Part shown: piece by piece, positions 19,289 to 27,619 of the stretch
Layout: every line of letters starts with the position of its first letter
How positions within the stretch are numbered: the stretch's first letter is position 1
Assembly (NCBI GenBank): GCA_040981125.1
Contig: JANRMQ010000004.1
Coordinates: 1 to 64,000, forward strand
DNA length: 64,000 nt
Reading direction: 5' to 3'
Origin: DASSBQ01 sp040981125
GTDB taxonomy: Bacteria > Nitrospirota > Nitrospiria > Nitrospirales > Nitrospiraceae
Position numbers and translations under genes: made by a program
The notes under the pieces: model-generated
Database searches by the model: none
Seen by the model: the letters and a program-made list of their open reading frames with translations, nothing else
What the model was told of the DNA's origin: nothing

Positions 19289-19318
19289 AGGCCACCTCTT
19301 TGGTAATAAAGTTTTAAG

Positions 19319-21247
19319 TTAGCGGCTGACGGGGGCGAGTTTGGCTCGCATCAAATCGATGAATCCGGAAATCGGCATGGTTCCATGGTTGGCGCCGCTG
19401 CGACCGCGAACGGAAACCGTCCCGCTTTGAACTTCCTTATCGCCGATGACGATCATATAGGGAATCTTCGATTTCTCCGCCTCTCGGATTTTAAACCCGA
19501 TTTTTTCATTACGGAAGTCGGCTTCCACTCGGAAGCTTTGATTTTTGAGGGCGCTCACGACGCCGGCCGCGAAGTCCTGCTGCTTGTCCGTGATCGTCAG
19601 CACGACCGCCTGGACCGGCGCAAGCCACAAAGGAAACACCCCGGCATAATGTTCCAAGAGAATGCCGAAGAATCGCTCGATGGAACCCATCAGGGCCCGA
19701 TGGATCATGATCGGGCGATGATGTTTGCCGTCCTCGCCCGTATAGGCCAGATCAAACCGTTCCGGATTGTTGAAATCCACCTGCACGGTCGAACACTGCC
19801 ATGATCGACCGAGGACATCTTTGATTTTGATATCGATCTTGGGCCCGTAGAACACCCCTTCGCCCGGATCGACCTGATAGGCCACCCCCCGGCTCTTGAG
19901 CGCGGCCGCCAAGGCGTCGGTTGCGATCGACCAATTTTCATCCGAGCCCACGGACTTCTCCGGCCGGGTCGAGAGAAACACCTCGAATTCGTTGAAGCCG
20001 AACGTCCGCAGGATGAAGAACGTAAAGTCCAGGACCCGGCTGACCTCCGCTTCAATCTGATCGGGACGGCAAAAGAGGTGCGCATCGTCCTGCGTAAATC
20101 CACGCACCCGCAACAGGCCGTGGAGCACCCCGGTCCGTTCATAGCGATACACCGTGCCCAGTTCTCCGTATCGGATCGGCAGGTCGCGGTAGCTTCGAAG
20201 GTGGGATTTATAGATCATGATGTGGAACGGGCAGTTCATCGGCTTCAGTTGGTACTCGCTGCCCTCCAGCTTCATGGTCGCGAACATGTTGTCGCGGTAA
20301 TAGTCCACATGGCCGCTCGTTTTCCATAGATCCAACCGGGCGACATGGGGGCTATAGACCAATTCATACCCGTCCTTGAGATGCTGCTCGCGCCAGAAGT
20401 TCTCGATCAGCAATCGAACGAGCGCGCCTTTCGGATGCCACAGCACCAGCCCGGGACCGATCTCGTCTTGAATCGTGATCAGATCCAATTCCTTGCCCAG
20501 TTTGCGGTGATCCCGCCGCTTGATTTCCTCAAGTTTGGCGAGATGCGCGTCCAGATCCGCCTGCGTGGGGAACGAGGTGCCATAGATGCGTTGCAGCATC
20601 GGATTGCGTTCATCGCCGCGCCAGTAGGCGCCGCCGGTGCTCAATAACTTGAAGGCTCCCACCCGTCCGGTGGCCGGCAAGTGCGGGCCGCGGCAGAGAT
20701 CGATGAAGTCGCCTTGTTCGTACAAGGAAATCGGCCGGCTTTCGTCGAAGCCCCGGATCATTTCGACTTTGTAGTGCTCCCCTCGGGACTCAAAGAACCG
20801 GATTGCCTCTTCCTTCGGCAGTTCCCTGCGCGTAATGCCGAGATCGCGCTTGATGATCTCTTTGGCGCGCGCCTCTATGCTGGCCAGATCCTCCGGGGTG
20901 AAGGGACGGTCGAATGCAAAATCATAATAAAACCCTTCTTCCAGAGCCGGTCCGATCGTGAGCTGCGCCGTGGGGAAGACCTCTTTGACCGCCTGAGCCA
21001 TAATGTGGGTGCTGCTGTGCCGGTAGACGTCCCGCCCTTCGGCCGAGGCGAAGGTCAGGAGTTCAATGGCAGCGTCTTCTTGCAAGGGACGCGATAGATC
21101 GCTGGGCACGCCGTTTACCTTGGCCGCGAGAACATCGGGGCCGATCGGTACTCCGGCCTGGACCAACGCGTCGCCTACTGAACCGCCGGCTGGGACCTGT
21201 TTACGGGTTCCATCGGGAAGGGTGATGTGGATGTGCTGAGCGGCCAC
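19319..21247 (-). CDS. thrS: Threonyl-tRNA synthetase
   Basis: 642 residues, the standard bacterial length. The N-terminal TGS domain (ITLPDGTRKQVPAGGSVGDAL) is followed by an editing domain with HSSTHIMAQAVKEVFP, then the class II catalytic core with MNCPFHIMIYKSHLRSYRDLP (zinc-binding cysteine), YRYERTGVLHGLLRVRGFTQDDAH (motif 2) and the anticodon-binding domain near the C-terminus (VVLTITDKQQDFA). Charges tRNA(Thr) and hydrolyses Ser-tRNA(Thr). First gene of the thrS-infC-rpmI-rplT operon. Confidence 0.98.
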   Translation of the reverse strand: MAAQHIHITLPDGTRKQVPAGGSVGDALVQAGVPIGPDVLAAKVNGVPSDLSRPLQEDAAIELLTFASAEGRDVYRHSSTHIMAQAVKEVFPTAQLTIGPALEEGFYYDFAFDRPFTPEDLASIEARAKEIIKRDLGITRRELPKEEAIRFFESRGEHYKVEMIRGFDESRPISLYEQGDFIDLCRGPHLPATGRVGAFKLLSTGGAYWRGDERNPMLQRIYGTSFPTQADLDAHLAKLEEIKRRDHRKLGKELDLITIQDEIGPGLVLWHPKGALVRLLIENFWREQHLKDGYELVYSPHVARLDLWKTSGHVDYYRDNMFATMKLEGSEYQLKPMNCPFHIMIYKSHLRSYRDLPIRYGELGTVYRYERTGVLHGLLRVRGFTQDDAHLFCRPDQIEAEVSRVLDFTFFILRTFGFNEFEVFLSTRPEKSVGSDENWSIATDALAAALKSRGVAYQVDPGEGVFYGPKIDIKIKDVLGRSWQCSTVQVDFNNPERFDLAYTGEDGKHHRPIMIHRALMGSIERFFGILLEHYAGVFPLWLAPVQAVVLTITDKQQDFAAGVVSALKNQSFRVEADFRNEKIGFKIREAEKSKIPYMIVIGDKEVQSGTVSVRGRSGANHGTMPISGFIDLMRAKLAPVSR

Positions 21248-21344
21248 TCAAATAAGTCCTAACGGACAAAAAAACCTGCCCCCTCCAATTCAACCGGCAG
21301 ACGGATGAATTGGCGGTATCACAGGGATCTTGTCTGAAATTCAA

Positions 21345-21419
21345 TGGTAGGCGCGGACGGTCTTGAACCGTCGACCTCTACCGTGTCAAGGTAGCGCTCT
21401 CCCCCTGAGCTACGCGCCT
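21345..21419 (-). tRNA. tRNA-Val (GAC)
   Basis: Minus-strand cloverleaf. The acceptor stem AGGCGCG pairs with CGCGCCT, the anticodon arm CTACC-TTGACAC-GGTAG gives anticodon GAC, and the T-arm is GACGG-TTCAAGA-CCGTC. CCA is encoded (21345-21347). It lies upstream of thrS in the same direction. Confidence 0.94.
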
Positions 21420-21555
21420 AGCGTCCGCGAATGCTAATACAGCCCTGACAAGGGTGTCAAGAAAACCAGCGAGCAAACCGGTCACCGACGAAACCGTGAC
21501 ACCATCACCTGCACCTGCTCAAGGGGGATCCCGGTGACGATGGGTATCTCGAACC

Positions 21556-21828
21556 CTATTTTACCGCCGCCTTTAATTCTTTTCCTGCGGAAAATTTCGG
21601 GATCCGGGCAGCCGGAATCTTCAGCGCTTCGCCTGTGCGCGGGTTCCGCCCCATCCGAGCCCGCCGCTTCGCGACCGTAAACGTTCCAAAATTCACCAGC
21701 GTGACCCGATTGCCCTTCTTGAGCGATGACGTGACGGCGCCGGTAAACGCCTCCAAGGCTGTCGTCGCGGCGACTTTGGTGATGCCCGCAGTGTCGGCCA
21801 TTTTGGCGATCAGCTCCTCTTTGGTCAT
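21556..21828 (-). CDS. hup: HU-family DNA-binding protein
   Basis: 90 residues. Small basic dimeric nucleoid protein that bends DNA. MTKEELIAKMADTAGITK, then VTLVNFGTFTVAKRRARMGRNPRTGEALKIPAARIPKF, the beta-arm with the GRNPxTG signature. Excellent ribosome binding site AAAGGAGG 5 bases before the ATG. A second paralogue of the family lies at 46078. Confidence 0.95.
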   Translation of the reverse strand: MTKEELIAKMADTAGITKVAATTALEAFTGAVTSSLKKGNRVTLVNFGTFTVAKRRARMGRNPRTGEALKIPAARIPKFSAGKELKAAVK

Positions 21829-21932
21829 TGCATCCTCCTTTGGTTGAGAAGCGCGCGTGGGATTTGCCTGGTGTATCGCGCAGGCCTCTCAAGATAATGG
21901 AGGCCTCGCTCTCGAGCGCCTAACCGGCACGG

Positions 21933-22514
21933 TCAATGAGTTTTCGCCCGCTTGATCGGAATGCGAAGGTCCTGAATTTTCCTTCTCAGCGTGTTGCGGT
22001 TTAATCCCAATAGCTCGGCCGCTTGAATTTGATTGCCGCGGGTCTCTTGCAGCGCCAACGCAATCAAAGGACGTTCGACCGCCGACATCAACATCGGGTG
22101 AAGATTTCGGGCCGACCCGTTCCGCATGCCTTTGACGAAGTCCTCGACCTTATGCTCCAGGTACGTTTCCAGGCCGAGCGCTTGTTCGGCGCCGTTCGCC
22201 GACACAGCTCTTTGCGGCTTGGTTCCTTGCAACAGGGCGGCGGTTCGTTTGAGCACCGGGCGGGGTCCGGCGACAATCAAGGTCTGCGACAAATCGATCC
22301 CGTGCAGCAGTTTGGAGAGATCGCCGTTGCGCATGGGAGGGCTCGTTTCAACAATCACGGCATGCAGAGTCCGCTTCGTCAGGTCTTTCTGTACGGAAGC
22401 CGGATCTTTCGCGGTAATGACGGTGGCGTCCCGGAAGACCTCCTTGTATTGAGCTTGAATCTCTTGGTCTCCGGTCAGCAATAGGACAACGACGGGTGAG
22501 GTGCGCAGCGACAT
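21933..22514 (-). CDS. Orphan regulator: pseudo-receiver domain plus Fis-type HTH
   Basis: 193 residues from ATG 22514 (a GTG four codons upstream is also possible; neither has a clear ribosome binding site). Residues about 5-105 have a receiver-like alternation, but the phospho-acceptor strand reads AVIVETSPP, with glutamate (about E56) where aspartate is expected, and the conserved lysine is not evident. The C-terminus is a Fis/NtrC-type helix-turn-helix (ALQETRGNQIQAAELLGLNR then NTLRRKIQDL). There is no AAA+ domain, so it is not a sigma-54 activator. It is probably a nucleoid-associated or promoter-specific DNA-binding protein, with phosphorylation-independent behaviour inferred. Adjacent to HU in the same direction. 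Confidence 0.75.
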   Translation of the reverse strand: MSLRTSPVVVLLLTGDQEIQAQYKEVFRDATVITAKDPASVQKDLTKRTLHAVIVETSPPMRNGDLSKLLHGIDLSQTLIVAGPRPVLKRTAALLQGTKPQRAVSANGAEQALGLETYLEHKVEDFVKGMRNGSARNLHPMLMSAVERPLIALALQETRGNQIQAAELLGLNRNTLRRKIQDLRIPIKRAKTH

Positions 22515-22731
22515 GAGGGTTACCACAGGAAGAGGGCGGGATTATTGCCCAGCTATGGAAGGTTGTCAATCGAGAAATCGGGCCGCGTAGTGGGACAGGG
22601 TGCCATCAGACGCACTGAAGTCTCTGTCACCGTGATCAAGGAATGGATGCCGCTCGGATGTTTTGGTGATGCCACGATTGCATGAGGATAATGACTTTCT
22701 CATCTTGGCTTTTTAGGCCCGATTGCTCGTC

Positions 22732-22761
22732 TTGACAGGTGAACGAGGGTCCGTGTATAAG
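22732..22761 (+). promoter_or_regulatory. Promoter of the Rrf2 regulator and sulfur operon
   Basis: -35 TTGACA (22732-22737), 18-base spacer, -10 TATAAG (22756-22761). The coding start is at 22790, giving a very short leader with the palindromic operator inside it. Confidence 0.7.
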
Positions 22762-22767
22762 AATTTA

Positions 22768-22781
22768 ATTCCTATCGGAAT
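22768..22781 (+). promoter_or_regulatory. Candidate operator: ATTCC-TATC-GGAAT palindrome
   Basis: An inverted repeat (5-base arms, 4-base centre) lying at about +1 to +15 of the predicted transcript and 9 bases before the regulator ATG. The position suits autorepression by the Rrf2 protein encoded immediately downstream. Binding is inferred, not shown. Confidence 0.5.
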
Positions 22782-22789
22782 AATCAGGA

Positions 22790-23239
22790 ATGAGGATTTC
22801 GCTGCGGGCGACCTATGGAATCATTGCCGCTGTGGATCTTGCGTTGCACGACGGTGAGATGCCGGTCCAAGCCAAAATGATTGCGCGGCGCCAGGGGATA
22901 CCGGCTCGCTTTCTCGAACAGGTGCTCCACGCCATGAAGAAGGCGGGGCTCGTGAGCAGCCACCGCGGGGCGCAGGGCGGGTACATGCTCAACCGAAAGC
23001 CCGAGCATCTTTCGCTGGCCGATATCCTGGAGGCATTGGAAGGCCCCGTCGTCGTTTCAAACGGCGCGGGAGACAAACGAATCGACGGATCGAGTTCCAG
23101 ACTGGATGCGTTGCTGGCTCCTGTGTGGGAGCGGATCAAGCAAGCGGAATTGAGTATCCTGTCCGAGGTGACTATTGAACAGCTTGCGACGCGACAACGC
23201 CAACTTGAGCAGCAACGCTCGATCATGTACCACATTTAG
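22790..23239 (+). CDS. Rrf2-family transcriptional regulator of the sulfur operon
   Basis: 149 residues. The N-terminal winged helix MRISLRATYGIIAAVDLAL and the wing VSSHRGAQGGYMLNRKPEHLSL are typical of Rrf2. The cysteine cluster that binds [2Fe-2S] in IscR/NsrR is absent: I see no cysteine at all. This resembles CymR-type members that respond to O-acetylserine or cysteine synthase rather than an Fe-S cluster. It is followed after 48 bases by sulfite reductase and the rest of the sulfate assimilation genes, so control of sulfur assimilation is a reasonable inference. AGGA directly abuts the ATG, suggesting weak translation. Confidence 0.85.
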   Translation: MRISLRATYGIIAAVDLALHDGEMPVQAKMIARRQGIPARFLEQVLHAMKKAGLVSSHRGAQGGYMLNRKPEHLSLADILEALEGPVVVSNGAGDKRIDGSSSRLDALLAPVWERIKQAELSILSEVTIEQLATRQRQLEQQRSIMYHI

Positions 23240-23287
23240 CCGCGACGGCTCGACGGCGTTCCAGATCAATCATTCGAGAGGTTAATC

Positions 23288-25759
23288 ATGACTCCTGTTA
23301 CGGGTCTCCGCCCATCCATCGAGATAAGCCCGATTCCGCCGGCCATTCTGGAGGAGATCGAAGTTTTTGAAGGCGAAGCGCAGCGGATGTTGTCGGGTGA
23401 ATTGTCCGGCGACATCTTTAAGCCGTTCCGGCTGCAACACGGCATATACGGGCAGCGCCAGGGCGGCGTCCAAATGTTTCGTATCAAGATTCCGTTCGGC
23501 GGATTGACCGCCAATCAATTGCGGCGCGTCGCGGAATTGGCCGAACAGTGCGCGACCGGCGTGGGACATGTGACCACGCGCCAGGATATTCAGCTGCATT
23601 TCGTTGAGCTTCGCAATGTGGGCGGGATGATGCGCGGATTGGCGGAGGTCGGATTGACCACGCGCGAAGCCTGCGCCAACACGGTGCGCAACGTGACGGC
23701 CTGCCATTTGGCGGGAATCTGCCGGGGCGAAGTGTTCGATGTGACGCCCTATACGAAAACCGTCGCCTTGCATCTGCTTCGCAACCCGCTGAACCAGAGC
23801 ATGCCGAGAAAGTTTAAGATCGCCTTTTCAGGCTGCAGCCAAGATTGCGCGCTCACGCCGATTCACGACATCGGCCTGCTGGCCCGCAAACGGGAAGATG
23901 GAGTCATTGGATTTCGGATGGTCGTCGGGGGCGGTCTTGGATCGGCTCCCCGTATGGCGCAGGTATTGCGGGAATTTACGCCGATGGAGGAATTGATTCC
24001 TTCCATTGAAGCCGTGATCAAGGTGTTCGATACGCTGGGAAACCGCAAGAATCGCCACAAGGCGCGGATGAAGTTCGTCATCGAGAAGCTGGGATTCGAA
24101 GAATTTAAGCGCCGGTGGCAGGACACCTATAAGGCAATGGGGTATGACACCCCCACGCACGAGCCGCTTCGGCTCCTGGAGCATCAGGATGAGCCACCGC
24201 TGCTGATGCCGATTAGGCTCAACGGCGGCAGCGGCAATGGAGAGCAAGGAAACGGTTCGCTTCATGCGCGGAATGCGGCCGGCTTTGAGGCATGGAAGCG
24301 CACGAATGTCGTCGCGCAAAAACAGCCGGGCTATGCGGCCGCCCTCATCAAGTTGCCCATGGGAGACCTCACCGCCGATCATATGTGGGCCCTGGCGGAT
24401 CTGGCCGAACGCTATTCTAACGGCAATATCCGGACGACGATCAATCAGAACATGATCATCCGCTGGATTCCGGAAACCAAATTGGCGGAGTTTTATGAAG
24501 AACTTCTCTCCATCGGTCTCGGCGATCCCGGCGCCGAATTGGTCGAGGACATCATTGCCTGCCCCGGCACCGACACCTGCGGTCTCGGGATTACCTCCTC
24601 AAAGGGCATGGCGCGGGCTCTGGCGGAAGTGTTTCCCGCAGGCCAGGTTCCGGACGATCTCAACGGCGTCAGCATCAAGATCAGCGGATGCCACAACTCC
24701 TGCGCCCAACACCATATCGCGACGATCGGATTGCATGGAGTGGGCAAACGTTTGGGCGAGCATGTCGCCCCTCATTACGAATTGCATCTCGGCGGTCACG
24801 TGAACGGCACGGCGAAGATCGGCCAGATGACGGTCAAATTGCCGGCCAAGAGCGTCCCGGCGGCGGTCCGGCACTTGGTGGACGTCTATCGCCGGGATCG
24901 GCACGCGGGAGAGACCTTGCCCTCCTTTCTCACCAGGGCGGGAAAGGCCAAATTGAAGGACGAGCTCATTCCTTACACGATCGTGCCGGATTATAACGAC
25001 GATCCGACGTATTATTATGATTGGGAGGGCGAGAGCGAGTTCGTGCTTGAGGATTTAGGGCCGGGAGAATGCGCCGGCGGCGCGCTGGAAATGATCGACA
25101 ACCGCATGCTCGAAGCGGAGCAGGAGTTGTATCAGGCTCGGTTGCTCATCGACAAACATCAGTACGCGGTCTCGGTGAACACATCCTATCGGGCCGTCCT
25201 GTCCGCGGCAAAAGCCCTGCTCGTCACGGAAGGGATTGATCCGGCGACCGACGCCGAAACGCTTCAGCAGTTCGAACAGCGGCTGGCGGCCAAAGGAGCG
25301 GTTCCGGCCGCCTATCGAAACCTGGGTGAACAGATCGGCGACTTGGGCCCCAAAGAGACGACCGCGGGTGCCGCTGCCGCCAAGATGGCGTTTGCGAAGG
25401 AGTTCCTCAATGTCTGCCGCACGGCCACCGAGGACATGGGGAAGGATCTGAAGCTGACTCAGCCGGCTCAGGAACCAGGCGAACGTGCCGCCGCGGGGCC
25501 ACCCGCGGCCGAGCAGCCGGCCGACGCGCCGGTCTATGACCTTCGCGGAGTCGCGTGCCCGATGAACTATGTCAAAACCAAGCTGAAATTGGAAATGATG
25601 GAAGCCGGAGAGAAGCTCGAAGTCTGGCTCGATGCCGGTGAGCCGATCCGCAATGTGCCCATGAGTTTGCGAAACGACGGGCATAAGATCATGCGCGAGG
25701 GACCTCTGGATGCCGAGGCGAAGCATTTCACGATCCTGGTTGAAAAGGTCGAAGCATAA
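23288..25759 (+). CDS. Assimilatory sulfite reductase (siroheme/4Fe-4S) fused to HEPN-like and TusA-like domains
   Basis: 823 residues. Residues 1-580 hold two ferredoxin-like/siroheme half repeats (GVQMFRIKIPFGGLTANQ and AALIKLPMGDLTADHMW). The C-terminal half has the cluster ligands C425-x5-C431 and C468-x3-C472 (ACPGTDTC, GCHNSC). Unusually, the N-terminal half has the same spacing: C139-x5-C145 and C183-x3-C187. Residues about 600-720 form an all-helical HEPN-like domain (RMLEAEQELYQARLLIDKHQ). Residues 748-823 form a TusA-like sulfur carrier domain (VYDLRGVACPMNYVKTKLKL; persulfide cysteine C757). It reduces sulfite to sulfide; the context with APS reductase and CysDN argues against a nitrite role. 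Ribosome binding site GAGAGG, 6 bases before the ATG. Confidence 0.88.
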   Translation: MTPVTGLRPSIEISPIPPAILEEIEVFEGEAQRMLSGELSGDIFKPFRLQHGIYGQRQGGVQMFRIKIPFGGLTANQLRRVAELAEQCATGVGHVTTRQDIQLHFVELRNVGGMMRGLAEVGLTTREACANTVRNVTACHLAGICRGEVFDVTPYTKTVALHLLRNPLNQSMPRKFKIAFSGCSQDCALTPIHDIGLLARKREDGVIGFRMVVGGGLGSAPRMAQVLREFTPMEELIPSIEAVIKVFDTLGNRKNRHKARMKFVIEKLGFEEFKRRWQDTYKAMGYDTPTHEPLRLLEHQDEPPLLMPIRLNGGSGNGEQGNGSLHARNAAGFEAWKRTNVVAQKQPGYAAALIKLPMGDLTADHMWALADLAERYSNGNIRTTINQNMIIRWIPETKLAEFYEELLSIGLGDPGAELVEDIIACPGTDTCGLGITSSKGMARALAEVFPAGQVPDDLNGVSIKISGCHNSCAQHHIATIGLHGVGKRLGEHVAPHYELHLGGHVNGTAKIGQMTVKLPAKSVPAAVRHLVDVYRRDRHAGETLPSFLTRAGKAKLKDELIPYTIVPDYNDDPTYYYDWEGESEFVLEDLGPGECAGGALEMIDNRMLEAEQELYQARLLIDKHQYAVSVNTSYRAVLSAAKALLVTEGIDPATDAETLQQFEQRLAAKGAVPAAYRNLGEQIGDLGPKETTAGAAAAKMAFAKEFLNVCRTATEDMGKDLKLTQPAQEPGERAAAGPPAAEQPADAPVYDLRGVACPMNYVKTKLKLEMMEAGEKLEVWLDAGEPIRNVPMSLRNDGHKIMREGPLDAEAKHFTILVEKVEA

Positions 25760-25774
25760 GCTGCTCCAAGCACC

Positions 25775-26509
25775 ATGATGAGCACATCAATGCCGATACA
25801 GGACGCTCAGTCTCGTCCCACCGACGACGCGCTGAAGACGCTCAGTGATGCGTTTGAGACGAAGCAACCGTGGGAGGTGGTGGAGTTTGCGCTGCAGCAG
25901 TATGCTCCGCGCATCGTGCTGGCCTGCAGTTTCGGCGCGGAAGACGTCGCCCTGTTCGACATGATCCACCGGATCGATCCGGCGGCGCCGGTGTTTTACC
26001 TCGACACGGATTTCCTGTTTCCTGAAACGGTCGAGGTCAAAGACCGGCTGGTCGCCCGGTATGGTTTGAAGCCGGAACAGCTCATTCAGGTCAAGTCGCG
26101 GCTGACACCGGAACAACAGGCGAGTGAATATGGGCCGGCCTTGTGGTCGCGCGATCCGGATCGCTGCTGTGCCTTGCGGAAGATTGAACCCCTGACCAGG
26201 GTGCTCGGCAACTATGCCGCGTGGATTACCGGAATCAGACGCGATCAGGCGCCCACCCGGGCCAATGCCGGGATCATCGAGTGGGACCGCAAGTTCCAAC
26301 TCATTAAAGTGAATCCGCTGGCTCGATGGAGCAGCGATGAGGTCTGGAGCTATATCCGCATCCATGAAATCCCGTACAATACCCTGCACGACCGAAACTA
26401 TCCCAGCATCGGCTGTACCCATTGCACCGCGCCCGTCCTTCCCGGCGAGGACCCGCGCTCGGGACGTTGGAAGAACAGCGGCAAGACCGAGTGCGGGTTG
26501 CATAAGTAA
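25775..26509 (+). CDS. cysH: Adenylyl-sulfate (APS) reductase, thioredoxin-dependent
   Basis: Reduces APS to sulfite. 244 residues. The ATP-sulfurylase-like fold has VLACSFGAEDVALFDM (PP-loop) and FYLDTDFLFPET. The Cys pairs RCCALRK and GCTHC ligate a [4Fe-4S] cluster, which marks APS rather than PAPS specificity. The catalytic ECGLH at the C-terminus receives electrons from thioredoxin. There are three possible ATGs (25775, 25778, 25790), none with a strong ribosome binding site; the first is used. It lies 15 bases after sulfite reductase. Confidence 0.93.
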   Translation: MMSTSMPIQDAQSRPTDDALKTLSDAFETKQPWEVVEFALQQYAPRIVLACSFGAEDVALFDMIHRIDPAAPVFYLDTDFLFPETVEVKDRLVARYGLKPEQLIQVKSRLTPEQQASEYGPALWSRDPDRCCALRKIEPLTRVLGNYAAWITGIRRDQAPTRANAGIIEWDRKFQLIKVNPLARWSSDEVWSYIRIHEIPYNTLHDRNYPSIGCTHCTAPVLPGEDPRSGRWKNSGKTECGLHK

Positions 26510-26521
26510 GACATCCTCACG

Positions 26522-27619
26522 ATGGCCGCCTCATCCTCCATGCAACAGTTCATCGCCAAAATCGCCAAAGGGCTGAAGACGTCGAAAGATCTGACTTGGG
26601 AAGAAGCCAAGCAGGCCATGCGGCTCCTGATTGAAGGAGCGGCCTCGCCCGAACAGATCGGCGGTTTTTTAGTGGCGATGCGTCTCAAGACGGAATCGGT
26701 CACCGAACTGGCGGCTTTTACGGCGCAGGCTCGGCAATACATCCCGCCGATTCCGAATGTCGCGGGGTTGCCGGTCGTCGATGTGCCGACGTATGCGGGG
26801 AAGCAGGAGACGTTTCATGTCATCGTGCCGGCGGCCATCGTGGCGGCGGCGGCGGGAGCCATGATCTTCATGCATGGCGCCAGAGGGCCGGAAGACCGGC
26901 AGGGCGTTGGTCCGATCCTCCAGGCGCTGGGACTTTCGACTGAACTGACTTCGGCGGAAGTCGGACACGAGATTCGTGATCGGAGTTTTGCCTATCTGGA
27001 TCTCGCGCTCTATCATCCGCCTGTGAATCGCTTGCTTGAACTGAGACAACAGTTGGGCGTGAGGAATTTGTTTCATCCGGTGGCCCGCATGTTGAATCCC
27101 GCGCGGGCCGGGTCGCAGGTGATCGGCCTCTCGCATCCGCCGTATTTTGAGAAGACCATCGAAGCGCTTCGCATGTTGGGATGTCGCCGCGGGCTGGTCA
27201 TCCGGGGTGTCGAAGGCGATCCGGAACTCTCGATCGCATCGGTGACCAGGATGCTGGAATTGCGGGACGAGCGCATCACTCCCACGACGTTCCACCCGAA
27301 AGACGCAGGCCTGGCGCTTGGCTCCCATCGTGAGATGGCGGGATTCCCGAAAGAACAGCGGGCTCAGGAGGTCGCATTGATCACGCGGCTGCTCAAGAAC
27401 GAAGTCCAAGGCGGCACGAAGGACTGGCTGCTGCTGAATGCAGCAACCTTGCTATATGCGGCGGGGAAGGGAACGTCGATCGGGTCCTGCGTGACTCTGG
27501 CGCGCCAAACAGTGGAATCGGGAGCAGCGGCCCGCAAGTTGGCCGGCTTGGCCCGCGCGCGGGAAACAAATCGGGTTCTCGCGGATGATTCGCCGGCCGC
27601 CACGGGAGCGAAAGCATGA
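26522..27619 (+). CDS. Anthranilate phosphoribosyltransferase-like protein (TrpD2/YbiB type)
   Basis: 365 residues with the glycosyltransferase family 3 layout: N-terminal helical domain (LTWEEAKQAMRLLIEGAASPEQIGGFLVAMRLKTES) then a nucleoside-phosphorylase-like core. The GTGGD motif that binds PRPP in true TrpD is replaced by YAGKQETF, and no other tryptophan genes are near. TrpD2/YbiB proteins are described as nucleic-acid binding and lacking TrpD activity, so a catalytic role in tryptophan synthesis is unlikely. It sits inside the sulfate assimilation operon, 12 bases after cysH and overlapping cysD by 4 bases, so expression is tied to sulfur assimilation. Role there unknown. Confidence 0.8.
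   Translation: MAASSSMQQFIAKIAKGLKTSKDLTWEEAKQAMRLLIEGAASPEQIGGFLVAMRLKTESVTELAAFTAQARQYIPPIPNVAGLPVVDVPTYAGKQETFHVIVPAAIVAAAAGAMIFMHGARGPEDRQGVGPILQALGLSTELTSAEVGHEIRDRSFAYLDLALYHPPVNRLLELRQQLGVRNLFHPVARMLNPARAGSQVIGLSHPPYFEKTIEALRMLGCRRGLVIRGVEGDPELSIASVTRMLELRDERITPTTFHPKDAGLALGSHREMAGFPKEQRAQEVALITRLLKNEVQGGTKDWLLLNAATLLYAAGKGTSIGSCVTLARQTVESGAAARKLAGLARARETNRVLADDSPAATGAKA

Noticed and set aside
23288..25759. Annotation as ferredoxin-nitrite reductase
   Set aside because: The fold is shared, but the gene lies with cysH, cysD and cysN, so sulfite is the better substrate.
26522..27619. Annotation as anthranilate phosphoribosyltransferase TrpD
   Set aside because: The GTGGD PRPP motif is not present and no trp genes are near.
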